This document shows positions 49,767-61,652 of a stretch of 64,000 nt of DNA, piece by piece (positions within the stretch are counted from its first letter, which is position 1; each line of letters opens with the position of its first letter). Made by a program: the position numbers and the translations under genes. Origin of the DNA: Prorocentrum cordatum. Taxonomy: Eukaryota > Sar > Dinophyceae > Prorocentrales > Prorocentraceae. The stretch is from NCBI GenBank assembly GCA_963575745.1, contig CAUYUJ010019273.1, forward strand, positions 1 to 64,000, written 5' to 3'. The notes beneath the pieces are model-generated. The model had not been told where the DNA came from and ran no database searches. It worked only from the letters and a program-made list of their open reading frames with translations.

Positions 49767-51247
49767 ATGGCCGTGAGGGTGCCGCTGGAGGGTGCGGGCT
49801 TGGGAGCGATGGCAGCGGGGAGACGGCCGTGGCGGCCGTCTGAGGCGGTGTGGAGGCCTCAGCGCGTGCGGCGGGCCGCACAGCGCTGGGCGGCCCTCTC
49901 CCGCGAGCGCCTGGTGGAGCGCCAGGCGTCCGAGTTCGTGGAGCTGCGGAGCCTGGCATCGGCCCCCCCCAGCGTCCTGCGCCGCCTGGCGCTTGTGGCG
50001 CCCGTGCTGATCGCCCAGGAGCACGGCGGGCCACTGGAGGAGGAGCGCATCCTCGAGCGCAATGTGGGGTGCCACGCGCGGGTCCTCCCGCGGCCTGGCG
50101 CCCCGCGGGCCGCCTGGAGGAGGGCGCAGCGCGGGCCGCGCCTTCCGTGCCCGAGGTCGGCCGTAGCGGCGAGCTCAGCGGAGGTGGAGCCGCGGGCTGT
50201 GGGCGCAGATGCCATTCACGTCGCTGATCTTGAAGCGGAGCTCCTGGCGGAGGCTGACGCCCAGGCGAGCGGCGGTGCGTTCCCTCCCCCGCCAGGCGTT
50301 TGGCTGGTCGCTGACCCACTGGCTGGGGCGAGGGCCTTCCGGGAGGGCTTCGACGCGGGCTGGCGCCTTGCTGGGACGGCCTCCGGCGCTCCGCGGGGCG
50401 GCGACGGCGTGGTGCTGCAGGAGCAGTGCGTGCCCTCCTCGTCCTTCGCGGCGTATGGGAGGTCTGCTGCGACGGTGCGTGCGGCGGCGGGCAGCCTGCC
50501 CCTGCCGCCAGGGCAGAGCCTGGCCCTCCCCGTGAGGGGGTCTGGGAGGCAGGCGCGGCGATGGAGGAGGACGGCAGGGCCGCCCTCCATGCGCCGTGTC
50601 GTGCGCGCGATGGTGTGCAAGGCGGTACTGCAGGCGAGAGAGCGCCGCGGCCGCCGCTGCTTCTGGAGAGCCTGGCGGGCCCAGGCAGCGACGACGGCTT
50701 CGATACCTACGACTCGGCCCTGGGAGAGGCGGAGCACGGGAGCACGGCATTGCACGGCAGCGGCGACGGCTTCGGTGTCGGCTACCCTGAAGCGGAGCAG
50801 GACTTCGGCTTTCATGCCCGTATGAGGGCCAGCGGCGAAGCTTGGCGGGCTGCCCTGGAAGCCCGTCTGAGGGCCAGGGATGAAGCCTGGGAGGCCAGCC
50901 TCGAGGAGTCGATCGAGGTGGAGCCCCAGGAACACGGCGAGGACAGCTTCGTGGGGGACTCGGAGTTCGAGGATCTCGGGTCTGAGCACGGGCAGTTCCT
51001 GCGTGACGAGTTCTCGGACGGCAGCGAGCAGGCCGCGGAGTACGAGCTTGCGCGCGCTGCCTGGCTGGAGCGCACGGGCTCCAGGCGCGAGGACGCTGAA
51101 AGCAGCCTCGAGGCCGATGCCCCTGGCGTGCGTGCGCAGGGGCGGCTGGCTGCGACCGAGGCGGCCCAGGCGGCAATCCTGAGCGGCGATCTGGCCGAGG
51201 GGCTGCGGTTGCTCGAGGCGGCTCAGGTCTTCGGCCAGGCTGAGTGA
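49767..51247 (+). pseudogene. Hypothetical protein, complete retroposed mRNA, frameshifted
   Basis: It starts MAVRVPLEGAGLGAMAAGRR, 44 bp after the spliced leader. The first frame runs to 50825 and includes DLEAELLAEADAQASGG and GARAFREGFDAGWRLAG. From about 50680 a second frame gives the better protein: GSDDGFDTYDSALGEAE, RASGEAWRAALEARLRARDE, an acidic region, and RLAATEAAQAAILSGDL, to the stop at 51247. A single frameshift near 50650-50690 would join them (about 490 residues). The protein is Ala/Arg/Glu-rich and mostly helical; I do not recognise it. The ~185-bp 3' UTR ends CTTTAACTTTAACTT without a clear poly-A. Confidence 0.6.
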
Positions 51248-51432
51248 GGCGTGCAGTTGCATTATGTATGTAGATCTGGTCTCGCCTCGGTGGGGGGGTT
51301 GGGCGTCTGAGGGGGTTTGGCCCTTCCGCCTGCCCAGGCCCGAGGGGGCCGCCCCGTTTTGGTGTCGCTGGGGTTTCCCTTTTGCCTTGGGCACCCCTTT
51401 TGCCTTGAAGGCCCCGTCTTTAACTTTAACTT

Positions 51433-51446
51433 AACCGAAAGATTAC
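51433..51446 (+). repeat. Target-site duplication, right
   Basis: AACCGAAAGATTAC, a perfect copy of 49685-49698. The 20-bp satellite resumes directly after it. Confidence 0.85.
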
Positions 51447-52057
51447 ACGGGATCACGGCAGAACAAACATGAGCACAGCAGAACACATAGGAGCACGGCA
51501 GAACACACACAGGCGCACGAGGAGCACGGCAGAACACACAGAATACATAGCAGCACGGCAGAACACACAGGATCACGGCAGACCGCACAGGAGCCCGGCA
51601 GTATACATAGGAACACGGCAGGACACTGGATTTTTGGTCGGCGGGGCGAGAGCGAACCTCTTCCGCTAAAAGCTAGGCGGGCTACGCACAGTTTTAATTA
51701 GGGAGACTGGGCACAGGAAGGCGGGGCCTCAGGAGGCCGGAGCGCGCGGAGCCTGGGGTGCAGGCGGTGCAGAACACACAGGAGCACGGCAGAACTGACG
51801 GCAGAACACGCAGGAGCACGGCATAACACATAGGAACACGGCAGAACACACAAGATCACGAGGAGCACGGCAGACCACACAGAGTACGTAGGAGCACGGC
51901 AGAACACATAGGATCACCGCAGAACATACAGGAGCGCGGCAGAACACACAGGAACACGGCAGAAACACATAGGAGCACGGCAGCGCAGGACCATGGCAGA
52001 ATACGGCAGAAAACACAGGAGCACGACAGAACGCGCAGAAGCACGGCAGAACACATA
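51447..52057. repeat. 20-bp satellite (AGGAGCACGGCAGAACACAC)n
   Basis: About 25 degenerate copies, interrupted by a ~150-bp unrelated segment (51620-51770). Variants include ATAGGAACACGGCAG and GATCACGGCAGACC. It is the continuation of the array before the retrogene. ORFs on the minus strand (CSAVLLC repeats) are repeat products. Confidence 0.85.
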
Positions 52058-52074
52058 GAGCATCGATTCACACA

Positions 52075-52300
52075 GCCGCACCCACGGGCACATGCATATA
52101 GGCACATGCACACAGGCACGCACACGCACACACAGACACATACGCACACGCACACACGCACACACAGAGAGGCAACATACGTTCACGCAGACCGCAGGAG
52201 CACGGCAGAGCAGCACGGCATAACACGCACGGACACACATGCACATATTCCACGCACGCACGCGCGCGCGCGCAAACGCACGCACGCCACGACACATCTG
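52075..52300. repeat. (CA)n/(CG)n-rich microsatellite
   Basis: ACACGC and ACACAC dinucleotide runs with a short CGCGCG run at 52259-52271. Confidence 0.8.
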
Positions 52301-52536
52301 CGCGCCAGACCAACAAAAGACGTAGTGAACAAAAGCGACGCTTCCCGTTCTTGTCCGGTCAGGTCTCCTTCTGCGGTTGTTTCCAGCCCCTCATCAGAAA
52401 ACGATCCGTGGCGACTAGCTGGCCCTGCGGATGGGGTCCAGAGCTCCAGGGGACACGTTGTGAAAAAAAAGGCACGCAGCGGAGAAACCGGGGGGCTGGG
52501 GAGTGGCTCGGTGGGATGAGTGCACCAGGGGTGCCA

Positions 52537-52754
52537 GGGCCTCCCGCATGGGGTCCGAGCAAATGGGGTCGGAGGATCGCGCCGCATCACCGATGCATCG
52601 GCGATGCTGCTCGATGTGGAGCTCAATTTTCTCAACCCCGACAGCGTCGATGCATCGCCGACGTTGCCGATGCATCAGCGACGTATCGACGAGGCATCGG
52701 CGATGCGCCGCGATCCTTCGACTCCCATCTGTCTGAACCCCATCTGGGAGGCCC
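52537..52754. mobile_element. 218-bp TIR element (MITE-like)
   Basis: The ends GGGCCTCCC and GGGAGGCCC are inverted. The similarity continues inward with scattered mismatches for about 60 bp (ATGGGGT, GGATCGCG, GCGCATC-CCGATGC on both arms). The centre contains several GATGCATCGGCGATG-like palindromic words. No ORF. A CCA direct repeat at the edges could be a target-site duplication but is too short to be sure. Confidence 0.6.
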
Positions 52755-53940
52755 CCACAGGGACTGCAGTGCAGTGGACCTGCCCTGGCTTGGAGGAGGA
52801 AGTTATGTGAAAAAGGAAGGGAAGGACAGAACGGAAGAGCAAGGGAAGGGATGAGGATTTCGGGGCGCGCGGTGCTGTTTGTCGCCTTGGCCGCGCGCAC
52901 AAACGAGGCGGGGAGGGGCAGGCGATGGACCCCCTGTACCTCATCGAAGGCTCGGGGTGGTGCCGGCATCGAGGGCTGTCGGGCAGGATGAGGATGCGCG
53001 GAGAGGTCGCTCCAGTTAACACCCCCCGCCCTCATCTGGCGGCCGCAGGGGCGCCTGCTATGGACACTCTGGAGCGCCAGGTGCACCGTTACGTATTTGT
53101 CCTGAGGCATTGGCGCTTTCGGGTTTGGTGCACTGTCGCGTCGGCAGGCTTCGGTCCACGGGGGCCGAGCTGCGGAAGTGCGCTGACTGCCTGTAGCTGG
53201 CTTGGTTCGTGGTGTCCTGAGCCAGTCAGGGCTCACGTAACGGGGGTCAGTGCTAACCGGGGTCAGCCTGTCCTATTTGGCCAGACTGGGTTTGGGAGCC
53301 ATGTGGCACCGATTCCCACTTTCCGCCCTTCGCTGACCCACGATCTTATCTTCGAAAGAATAAGCAAGATTCAATGACCGGTTATTATTTTGTGCGTAGA
53401 CAAAAAGTGATTGTGATTTATATTCTGTGCGTGGGCAGAAACTTCGATAGCCAGCTGGCCGGTCTTCGCGACAGGGCCTTGGCCGACCTGGGAATGTGCG
53501 TATGTGCGTGCCGGAGCTAGGAGCGGGCCACACCGAGCAGGCTGTGCAGAGGGCCGCGGCCCAGAGTGCGCTCCCACGAAGAGGCACCGAAGCCAGGACG
53601 CCACCAGTGAGGAGGTCAGGAATGGGCCCCAGGCAAGCGGCAGGAAGACGGCAGAGCCAGCCCTCCAACGTATTGAACAGATCAAGGTGCAGGTTTGTCT
53701 TAATTCTCGGGGGCCCTCGCCGGACCCTTTGGTCCGCAAAATAGATTTCCAGGACGAAACACCGGATCGGGGGGAGTGGTCCAGAGCTCTGGGGGCCCCG
53801 TATGACAAGACTCAAGACATCGGAGGTCTGTCTAGTCTGGGGAGCGCGCCTGATACAGTGATCAAACTCGCCGTTCTTCGAGATCCCGCGAGTTATCCGA
53901 ACCAGATGTTGTCCGCACTCTGCCTCGTCTCAGGCTGACA
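52755..53940. other. Region without a supported gene
   Basis: A short purine run (52795-52850), then unique sequence. The 144-residue ORF at 53504-53938 has normal composition but no recognised domain, so I do not call it a gene. Confidence 0.35.
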
Positions 53941-54149
53941 CCATGCGGCACTATGCCTGGCCAGGGCCGCACGGGATCGAGATGCATCCTCCAATTTCTC
54001 CTCCTCTTCCAGCTCTTCCTTCTCCTCCTCCTTATTCCGCCCTGCGCGCTGGGAAGGGGGTGGGGGGGGAGGGGAATCCTGCGTCGTCCCAAGAACTCCT
54101 GCGCGGACCTCCGACAGTTTTCCATGTTTCTGCCATTTCCAGCTCTCTA

Positions 54150-54625
54150 TGTGTTCCTCCTCCTCCTCCGCCTCCTCCTCCTCCTCCTCTTCCTACACCT
54201 CCCTCAAACAAACCCTCACCAGGGCCATGCAGCCATATGGCGTCTTCGGCGGATGTTCCAATTCTTCGGTCAGGTGGCGGGTGAGCCGAACCGTAACCCG
54301 CCAGACGCAGGCTCGAGGCGTCGTCGTCGTCGTCGTCGACGTTGTTGTTGTCGTCGTCGTCGCCGTCGTCCTCGTCGCCGTCGTCGTCGTCGTCGTCACG
54401 ATCGTCACGATCGTCGCCGCCGGAGGTGGGAACGGAATCGTGTTCACTTACTCGCGCCAGGACGACAGGACGTGGCGCTTCTCCAGGCGCCCACGGGGGT
54501 TGGCGTCGTCGACGTTGTCGTCGTCGTCGTCGACGTCGAAGTTGTCGTTTTCTTCCTCCTCCTCCTCCTCCTCCTCATCCTCATCCTCCCTCTCCTCCTC
54601 CGTTCTCCTCACCCACCTCCCGACG
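54150..54625. repeat. Simple repeats (CTC)n, (GTC)n
   Basis: CTC runs at 54155-54195 and 54550-54605, and GTC/CGT runs at 54320-54420 and 54505-54545. Short unique sequence lies between them. Confidence 0.75.
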
Positions 54626-54705
54626 CACAACAATCGACGCCGCTTAGCCGAAGAAGTATCGGGATAATGCCGATGGGCTTCCGCAGCCCCGCAGCAGCGG
54701 CTGGT

Positions 54706-57200
54706 GATGGTGGTGGGAGACCGGAACTTGGACGACGGCGTTCATCTATCATAGTTTGATCCGCAGCGGACTCGGCAGCACCGTGATCACGCTGCACCCT
54801 GGCATTGACAGCAGCTGCCCGGTTGTTTTTTGCAGGTCAAGGTCGACCCCCCGACTAACTATGACGCGCACCGGATCAATCGCCGACGTTGGACCGGCTC
54901 TACGTCTCTGTCCCGCCAGAGCCTGTCTTCGGCATCTCCGTGAACGCCTACTTCGCTTCAGACCCAGCAGCACTTCCAGGCAGGAAGCTCAGCGACCACG
55001 GCATCCACGTACTGGAACTGAGCAATGGCAAGACCCCTCGCCGACGGGATTGTCCCATAACTGTTCGGATCTGCAATGACCTTCTGTTCGCATCCACGTT
55101 TGAGATGATGATATGGCCGTCTCTGGGATGTGGCATACCATCAAAATTGACATCCCAGTCGCCGCCTGCCTCTACGCGCAACGTGCTGGCCAGAGAGCCG
55201 GACCTGAGCGACAGAGCGTTTTATCCAAACGCGCGGTTGTTCGTCCTCCGCGCTGCGGCTCGTGCACATGAGCGCGAGTGCGGCCGCACCCTCAGCGTGT
55301 TGGTGCACTCCAGTCCGGCGCTGCCAGATCGCGGCGTCCGAAACGGGCATCGTTCTCTCTCTCTCTCTCTCTGACCACGCGGGCTTCGCTGCTGCGATCC
55401 GCGCGGCTGCTTCCGCCATTGTAAACCGGTACCGCCAGGCCGCCGTGGGGAATTTGTCCGCGGCTGTGGAGCGCGGCGCCCAGGCATGCGGAGCCTTCTG
55501 CAAAGGCAGGGCCTGTGCGGGCCGCCCAGGATGCCTGGCTTTGCAGCCCCTTCCAGAGCGTCGAGGTTTTGGCGGGGATCCTTCAGCCAGCGACGCGCCC
55601 AGCAGAGCCGTTTTCCGAAGGCGCCGCTGCCGCCCCGCAACAACAGGTATGGCCCGCGACCCTGCTGGAATGGCCGCAGCCAGGCGCGCCCACTGGGTGC
55701 CGATGTTCGCGGCCGAGGAGGTGGTATGTGATGATATCCATAATTCCCTTCAGTGCCACCTTCCCCGCCTCTCCGACATCCAGCTGCCGCTCGCTGACAT
55801 CGAGGACGTGGAAAGTACGGCACCACAGCTCCGCCCCACGGCACCCGGCCCCGATGGCATAGCGTGCGCGGCTGGGCGCGGGCTTCTGGAACCAGTCAGC
55901 GCAGGCACGTCGGGAAGGTTCGCCATAATGGGCAGGGCGTGCCCTCCAGGAGGCCTTAAGAACTTGCTGCTCAAGCTCGCCCTGACAGGGGATGGCGCCC
56001 CGTCGATGGCGGAGGTGGCGCGGGAACCTGCCAAGACCCGCCCACCTCGCGCTCGAGAGCTCCGCCGCGAAGCTGATGGAGGCGGCGGCCAGTTGGACTG
56101 GCACGCACTCGGCAGTCGCGGAGACGCCCCGAGCCCCAGAGCGCGGCTTCGTCAAGGGGCGGAGCTTCTTGGAGAACGCCCAGGCGAGGGCCGCTGCGCT
56201 GGACTCCCCAGAGGCCCTCGCTCGCCGCCGCCCGTGCCGGGTCTCCGACGTGCCCGCGGCCTCTCACGGCCGGGCATGGGAGATTGGCTCTCTGCGGCAC
56301 TCTGCCGGGCCGGCACCCCGGGCTCGTGCACCCAGTGGACCACGGCGCTGCGCGCTGGGCAGCTCTGCTGGACGACGACGCGGGCCGTCTACATTCGGAG
56401 GTGAACAGACCTCCTACCCTGACGCATCGATTAAGGAATCGGGCCTTTTCGGTTCGCGAGAGGGCGTCGCGGCCGTCATTTTTGCGGGCCCAGGTCCGTC
56501 GGTTTCGGTCCCAGGCCGTTTTCACAAACGGGAGGTTTGCTAAAGGGAGGCTTGTTCACTGCCGATACATGCGCTTCGTGCCCACGGGCGTTGCCCAAGA
56601 GCGCCGTCTCTCAGGCGCCCTGTGGGCCATCACCGCGGCGTCATTCGTGGGAGCACTGGCCGGCGCTCTCGCGCTGCCGTCGAGCTCGCTGGCCAGCCGC
56701 CCGCTCCGCGACGCGCGGCGCATCGGCCCTGCCCGGGGCGCCCAGCTCGGCGTCTGTGCCGACGACGCGTGCATCGTCGTGCGGGACATCTGCTTCCGCG
56801 CCCTCGCCGAGCACCATTTCCAGGCCGTGGGGCGCCTCGCGCGCTTGCTCCTGCAGCCGCGGAGGTGTGTCTGAGTGCCGATGTGGCTGGTCGCCGCTTG
56901 CCTGCCAGCCGCCATCGGCGCCATCCGCTCGGCTCTCAGAGAAGTCGCCCCTAGCTGATCTGATTTCGACGTAGCCTCCAACATCAAGTACCTCGGGCTT
57001 GCGTCGGGTCCACGGTCAGCCCTCGCGGATGCATGGCATGCTGCCGCAACGGAGAACATTGCAAGCAGCGCGCGGCCGTGCGCCAGACCGTACCAGTGCC
57101 AAAGGCAGAACTCACCACCTCGTGCAACGGCTCCGTTGTATCCAAAGCGAGCTTGACGCGCCGCGCCGCAGCCTGAAAGCGCCCCCAAAAACTTAGCTTC
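54706..57200 (+). pseudogene. Decayed LINE (endonuclease and reverse transcriptase relic)
   Basis: Pieces of one LINE ORF2 occur in the right order but in all three frames. The endonuclease GD(F/R)N-type motif appears as VVGDRNLDDGVH (54706). DRLYVSVPP and KLSDHGIHVLEL (54895-55020) fit the end of an APE-like endonuclease (Ser-Asp-His). RPTAPGPDGIA (about 55835) is the RT start motif, ERGFVKGRSFLENA is at about 56137, and CADDAC at 56755 is RT motif C. NIKYLGLASGP (about 56980) fits the thumb entry. Many stops and shifts separate the pieces. It differs clearly from the LINE at 18771. Confidence 0.65.
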
Positions 57201-57249
57201 GAACGATCTGCTGAGCATGGGGGAGCGAGCGCTCGGGCCGTCGCTGAAG

Positions 57250-58850
57250 GCGCTCCTGGCTGCAGCCCAGGCCCCCGCTTGGAGAACGGCCGAGGTCATC
57301 CTCGAAGGGCGGCGAGACCCGCAGCGGAATGGCAGGGGCGCGCCCGCGGGATGCCCCCAGCCCGCGCCACCTTAGAATGGCGCCAGGCCTTCCCCTGTCT
57401 GGGCGCGGCCGCAATCGATGGCCCAACAGGTGCTTTCCGTCGCCGAGGCTGCGGTGGGCGCGTCCAGCCTAGTACGCGGCTCTGCCAGCAACGCCGGCAT
57501 GCCCCGGCTGCAGGCAGTGCCGCGGCGAAGGAGGAAGTCCGCCAGTCCGGGGCCGCTGGGCGCCGCGCCCTCGCGCGGCGCGCCCGCGCGCGCGTGGCGT
57601 CCCATGGTTTGCGCCCCGAGACGTTCCACCAGACCTTCGGGCGCCGTCTGCGCGGGCGGTGGCCCCGCCGCCCCGCGCCGAACAATTTGCAGCGGCGCTG
57701 GGCGGTGCGCCGACGCCCGCTGGCCAGCGCGGTTCCCGGCGCGCTCCGGGCCGCGCGCCGGGCGCTAGCGGGGCGATGGCCGACGTCGCGCCGCGCGCGC
57801 GTCGGTCGGCCCTGGCTGCGACGCAGACGGGGCGCGGAGGACGCGCGGTGGACCCCCCCTCGCTGCTTTTCCGGCTGCAGCGGGGCGCCGTGGACGTGGA
57901 GTGTCCTCTCGGGGCGATCAACATGGGCGCGGGAAGAATGGGCGCAGTGCCCTGCGTCAGCTCTTGTTCATTTTGGACGGGACTCGCTGCCCGCGCCGCC
58001 GCGGCCTGTGCGCATTTGAAACAGAAGGCCGCCTGCCCAGCGGCGGCCGCTGTTGGTGTGGGACAGCATTTGATGTTGGACATTGCTCATTTCTCCGCGC
58101 CGCGCCCATGTCCTCGCTGCCGCGCGCTCCATGGCCCGCGCGCGCCCCCTGCGCCGCCCTGGCCATTGTGCAGCGCGGAATGTCGGACGGGGATGCGACG
58201 AGGATGCGTCCGCTCCATGGCTTTCTGGAACGTCGCCAGAGCGCTCCGGAACGCTCCGAGATGGCCGCGGTGCCTGAGACATCCTCCGGAGCGGCTGGAA
58301 TCCCAAAGATTTTCGACTCATCTGTGCTCGATTGTAGCCTCGCCCTGGCTTCGCCTCGACTGACGACGCGCCGCAGGGCGAGCGCGGGTCCCCAGGAACG
58401 GCGGCGCGGTCATAGCTGCGGTGCGTCACGCGCGCCACCTGTTCCGGCCCTGGCCCGCGCCGCGGCCCAGCGCGCCCCGGCCCGCCGCCCCCCGCGCGCT
58501 GCCCAGCGCGGCCGCCATGCTGGGGGAGACGGGCCCCCGGGGAGCGACTTCCGCGGTTTTTCGCCGCCATCGGGCTCCCGGGGCCCTCTGCGGGCCCCGA
58601 GACGATCGGCGGGCGTCGCGGGCTGAAGAACCCGTCCTGGGGGGGGGGGCGCCCCGCGGCGCGCCCAGGCGGGCTGGCCCTTTGAAGCCGTGGGCGCCCC
58701 GCCGTCTCCTGCCCCTGCTGCTGCCCACCCCCCTCCCCCGCCTCCCCCCCCGCTGCCGTCTTGGCCCGAGATGCCCGCTTGCCCGCGGCAGAGCACGGGC
58801 GGCACTGGCGTTGTGGAAGTCGATTCGTGGAGAGGAAGCATGCTGCCAAA
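57250..58850. other. GC-rich region without a supported gene
   Basis: Very GC-rich sequence; ORFs overlap in all frames without recognisable content. One isolated CCTGAGACATCCTCC word is at 58273. The first few hundred bases could be further decayed LINE sequence. Confidence 0.4.
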
Positions 58851-58867
58851 CGATTTCCAGATGTCTA

Positions 58868-58950
58868 AACATGTGTCCAACATGTTTAAACATGCCAAAC
58901 ATGTTTAAATCATGTTTAGTATATGCTTTCCACAGTTTAAACACACTGTT
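58868..58950. repeat. Palindromic CATGTTTAAACATG cluster
   Basis: An AT-rich island inside GC-rich DNA with overlapping copies of AACATGTTTAAACATG and AAACATG, a perfect palindrome able to form short hairpins. A further GTTTAAAC follows at about 58935. Confidence 0.6.
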
Positions 58951-59279
58951 AACTCAATGATAGGATTGCTAGAGCGCCCATTGTCACGGCATCCACAACA
59001 CTTGTGCGCTGCAGGCGAGGCTGTTCAGACTGGTGTTCTTTGCAGGCCTCTACCGTGGAAGTTGGGCCCCCACGTTAGTCCCTGTTCCGCGCCCCTTTCG
59101 CGCAAATTTGCCCGCGCTGGGGCGTCGGCGGGAAATGGCTGTAAGGTCGCCAAGCCGATCGCGAGAGGAGAGAAAGCATCGCGCCCAGGTCCTCGTTCAA
59201 ATGGCGTACTTCCTGCTGGATCTACCGGCGCTGCTGCCTCTTCGGGAGGTCCTGAGTGCCGTGACGCCGCCGGCTCGGA

Positions 59280-61652
59280 TGGCGACATGTCCGACGAGCA
59301 CGTCCGTGCCATCTGTTCCTCCTGCTCAGATGAGCTCGCCGCATTGCAGAAGCAATTCGACTCGGAGGTTGCTGCGACAGTTTCGTCTGCGCCCAAATCT
59401 GAGGCGGCCTCGTTCACGTTCGCTTTCACTCTGAACTTCAATGACTATCTCAAGAAGTGCCAGTCCGACTTCGCGGCTACCGGCGCCGAGCACGACCAGC
59501 GCATCGCGGCGGCGGTGGCTCCCAAGGCGGATGGGGCCCGACGTGAAGTGGTCGCCCGCTTCGACGCGATTGATGCTCAGCTTCGTGGGCGCGTAGCCCA
59601 GTGGATGCCCGAGATGCGCTATTTCGCCGGATGGCCAGTCGGGTCGAGGCTCTGCGGGGCGCTTTGGTTGTCGCCAACGCTCAATCCGCCCGGCCGCTCC
59701 AGATAACTAACTTTCAGCTCGACGAGGGCACGGGCGGGGCGATCATGCTTTCTGGCCTTGGATAGGAGCTGCCCAACCGCCGCGACGTGATTGGCATCAG
59801 GAAGAAGAGCAACGTGTGTAGAGCTGGGGTGCCAGCACTGCGCGGCCAGCCTGTGGCTCGGGCCCCTGCTCGACGGCGCGCGCGGCATGGGCGCGACGCG
59901 ACGGCGTTGGTCGCGGCGGACAGGTGGGCCCGACACTTCATGTCAGCGCAGGGCGCAGTCCAGAACAGAGTTACAGACGTGAATGCCAACACGTCGGACG
60001 AGTTGATTCGCAAGCACGCGCGTGCCATTCGGGCGTTTCTACAAGAAGCGCGCGTCTACCAGCGGCGGCGCCTGAAGCAGCAGCGCCTGCTGCAGCAGCT
60101 GGACGAGGAGGCGTTGCTTCTCTTCCACAGCGGCGTCGCTGGCTTTGGCAAGCCAGACTTCCAGCAGCAGGCGCAGCGGGCCACCGACGAGGGCAGCGCG
60201 AGAACGGCCACTGCAGAAGCCCATTGCGCCAAAGCCTGGCAGGTCTGGGCCAAAAGCAGCTTTGACGGCGGCGCAGGCCGCGCGCGCGGCTTTACAAAGG
60301 AGCGGAGCCCAGTTGAAGTGCCGCCAACCCACGAGACGAGGCAGCCATGCGAGCTGGCTGGTCGTCGGCATGGGCAGTGGACGAAGGTCTGGCAACGTCG
60401 TGGGCGGGCCCGAGCTGCCTCCAGATGCGCATGCGCGGCCGCAGCTGGAGCCGACCATGGCCGACGAACTAAGAAAGGTGTTCTTGACGTTCCCCGAGAG
60501 GTCTGCCGTTGGCCAGTCGGGCCTCCATCCTCGGCAGCTCATTCACCTGACCGGCCGAGTTGCAATTGCCATGTCGCTCATGTTCGCAGCGTGCGAGGAC
60601 AAGTTGAGCTGGCTACCTGTGAGACTGCTCGCACTTCTAGTCCGCCTTCCGCAACCATATGGAAGCACGAGGCTGATTGGTCTCCTCAACTCGGTCATCA
60701 GAGTATGGAACCGAATGCGCAGGCCAAAACTCGCAGCCTGGACAGCGAGCAACACACCGCAGCCCGCACTCATGGGGAACTGGGCCTGACAGGAGCTCTT
60801 CGGCGTCAGCCTTCTCTCTCAGCCTCGACAACGCGAATGCCAACACGCTCAACCGCAAGACACTGACGCTCATGGACGCTCATGATTGATCCCTGGAAGT
60901 GTTTCGAGCTAGTATCACCTCCTGTCCTCCTCCGTGAGGCGAAGGCAGTGGGGTAGTCCCCGAGATGTTGATCCAATGCGATGCCCAGCCTTGGACACTT
61001 CGAGCACGTGGACGCGAACCGTCGCTATCCACAGCTCACCGCGGCATCGTTGCAGGCTGCTTACATTGCGCCATTGCGCTTGAGGTTCTCATGTGCCGCT
61101 CCATGAGGATTGATGCTGTGGACTCGAGGCAATTGATGGATAATAGGTCCTTCCGCTGGTCTGGCTATGCCAGTATGCCAGTGCGTGTGCCCAGAGTTCG
61201 CAGATGCTGCAGATGAAGCTACTGCGGCACCCGAAGACCTGAAGCTGCCCACCCAGCTAATGAAGCTGGGACTCGTCGCCAGCGATGGACGCGCGGAGAA
61301 GGCGGTGTACGATGCAGCGGAACGCCGCCACATGCGACCTCGGAAGTGGATGGGGAATCTTGGCCACGCGCTTTCTGCAGGCAGGCCTCGGCGTGGCCAA
61401 GAGGCAGCCAGATTTACCAGCCTCAAGCAGCGAGTCAGAAAGCTGCATATCCTCGAGAAGCCTGTCAAATGCAGACGCATGGTTGGGATCCAGGCTGCAG
61501 AACTCACGCCTCCGGTCTTGTATGGAGCAGATGTTGCCGGAGTTGCCGAGCGTGTGCCACAGCCAGTCCGAACGCCGGCGGGAGCCATGGCTGGATTGAA
61601 ACCTGGGGCTTCTCTTTCAATGGGCTTGTCACTCTTGTCCAATGCCAAGTAG
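59280..61652 (+). pseudogene. Second decayed retroelement (RT relic of another family)
   Basis: A coiled-coil segment (DELAALQKQFDSEVAATV, then AAVAPKADGARREVVARF) may be a gag/ORF1 remnant. After frame changes, TMADELRKVFLTFPER, GLHPRQLIHLTGRVAIA, LLALLVRLPQPYGSTRLIGL and VIRVWNRMRRPKLAAW (about 60455-60750) fit the fingers of a reverse transcriptase (a LIPKP-G-RPIGLL-type region). GIVAGCLHCAIALEVLM (about 61045) fits a palm motif. LPTQLMKLGLVASDGR, RRMVGIQAAELTPPVLYGAD and LKPGASLSMGLSLLSNAK (61245-61652) resemble a thumb region. I could not find an intact xxDD motif. Confidence 0.5.

Larger units (their letters stand above)
47458..50101. repeat. Segmental duplication copy 2 (carries the empty site)
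   Basis: 2644 bp corresponding to 35728-36581 joined to 44868-46685. It contains the TCC tract (47875-48480), the motif array (48655-49578), the 20-bp satellite and the retrogene 5' end. The tyrosine-recombinase element is absent between 48284 and 48285. Confidence 0.93.
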
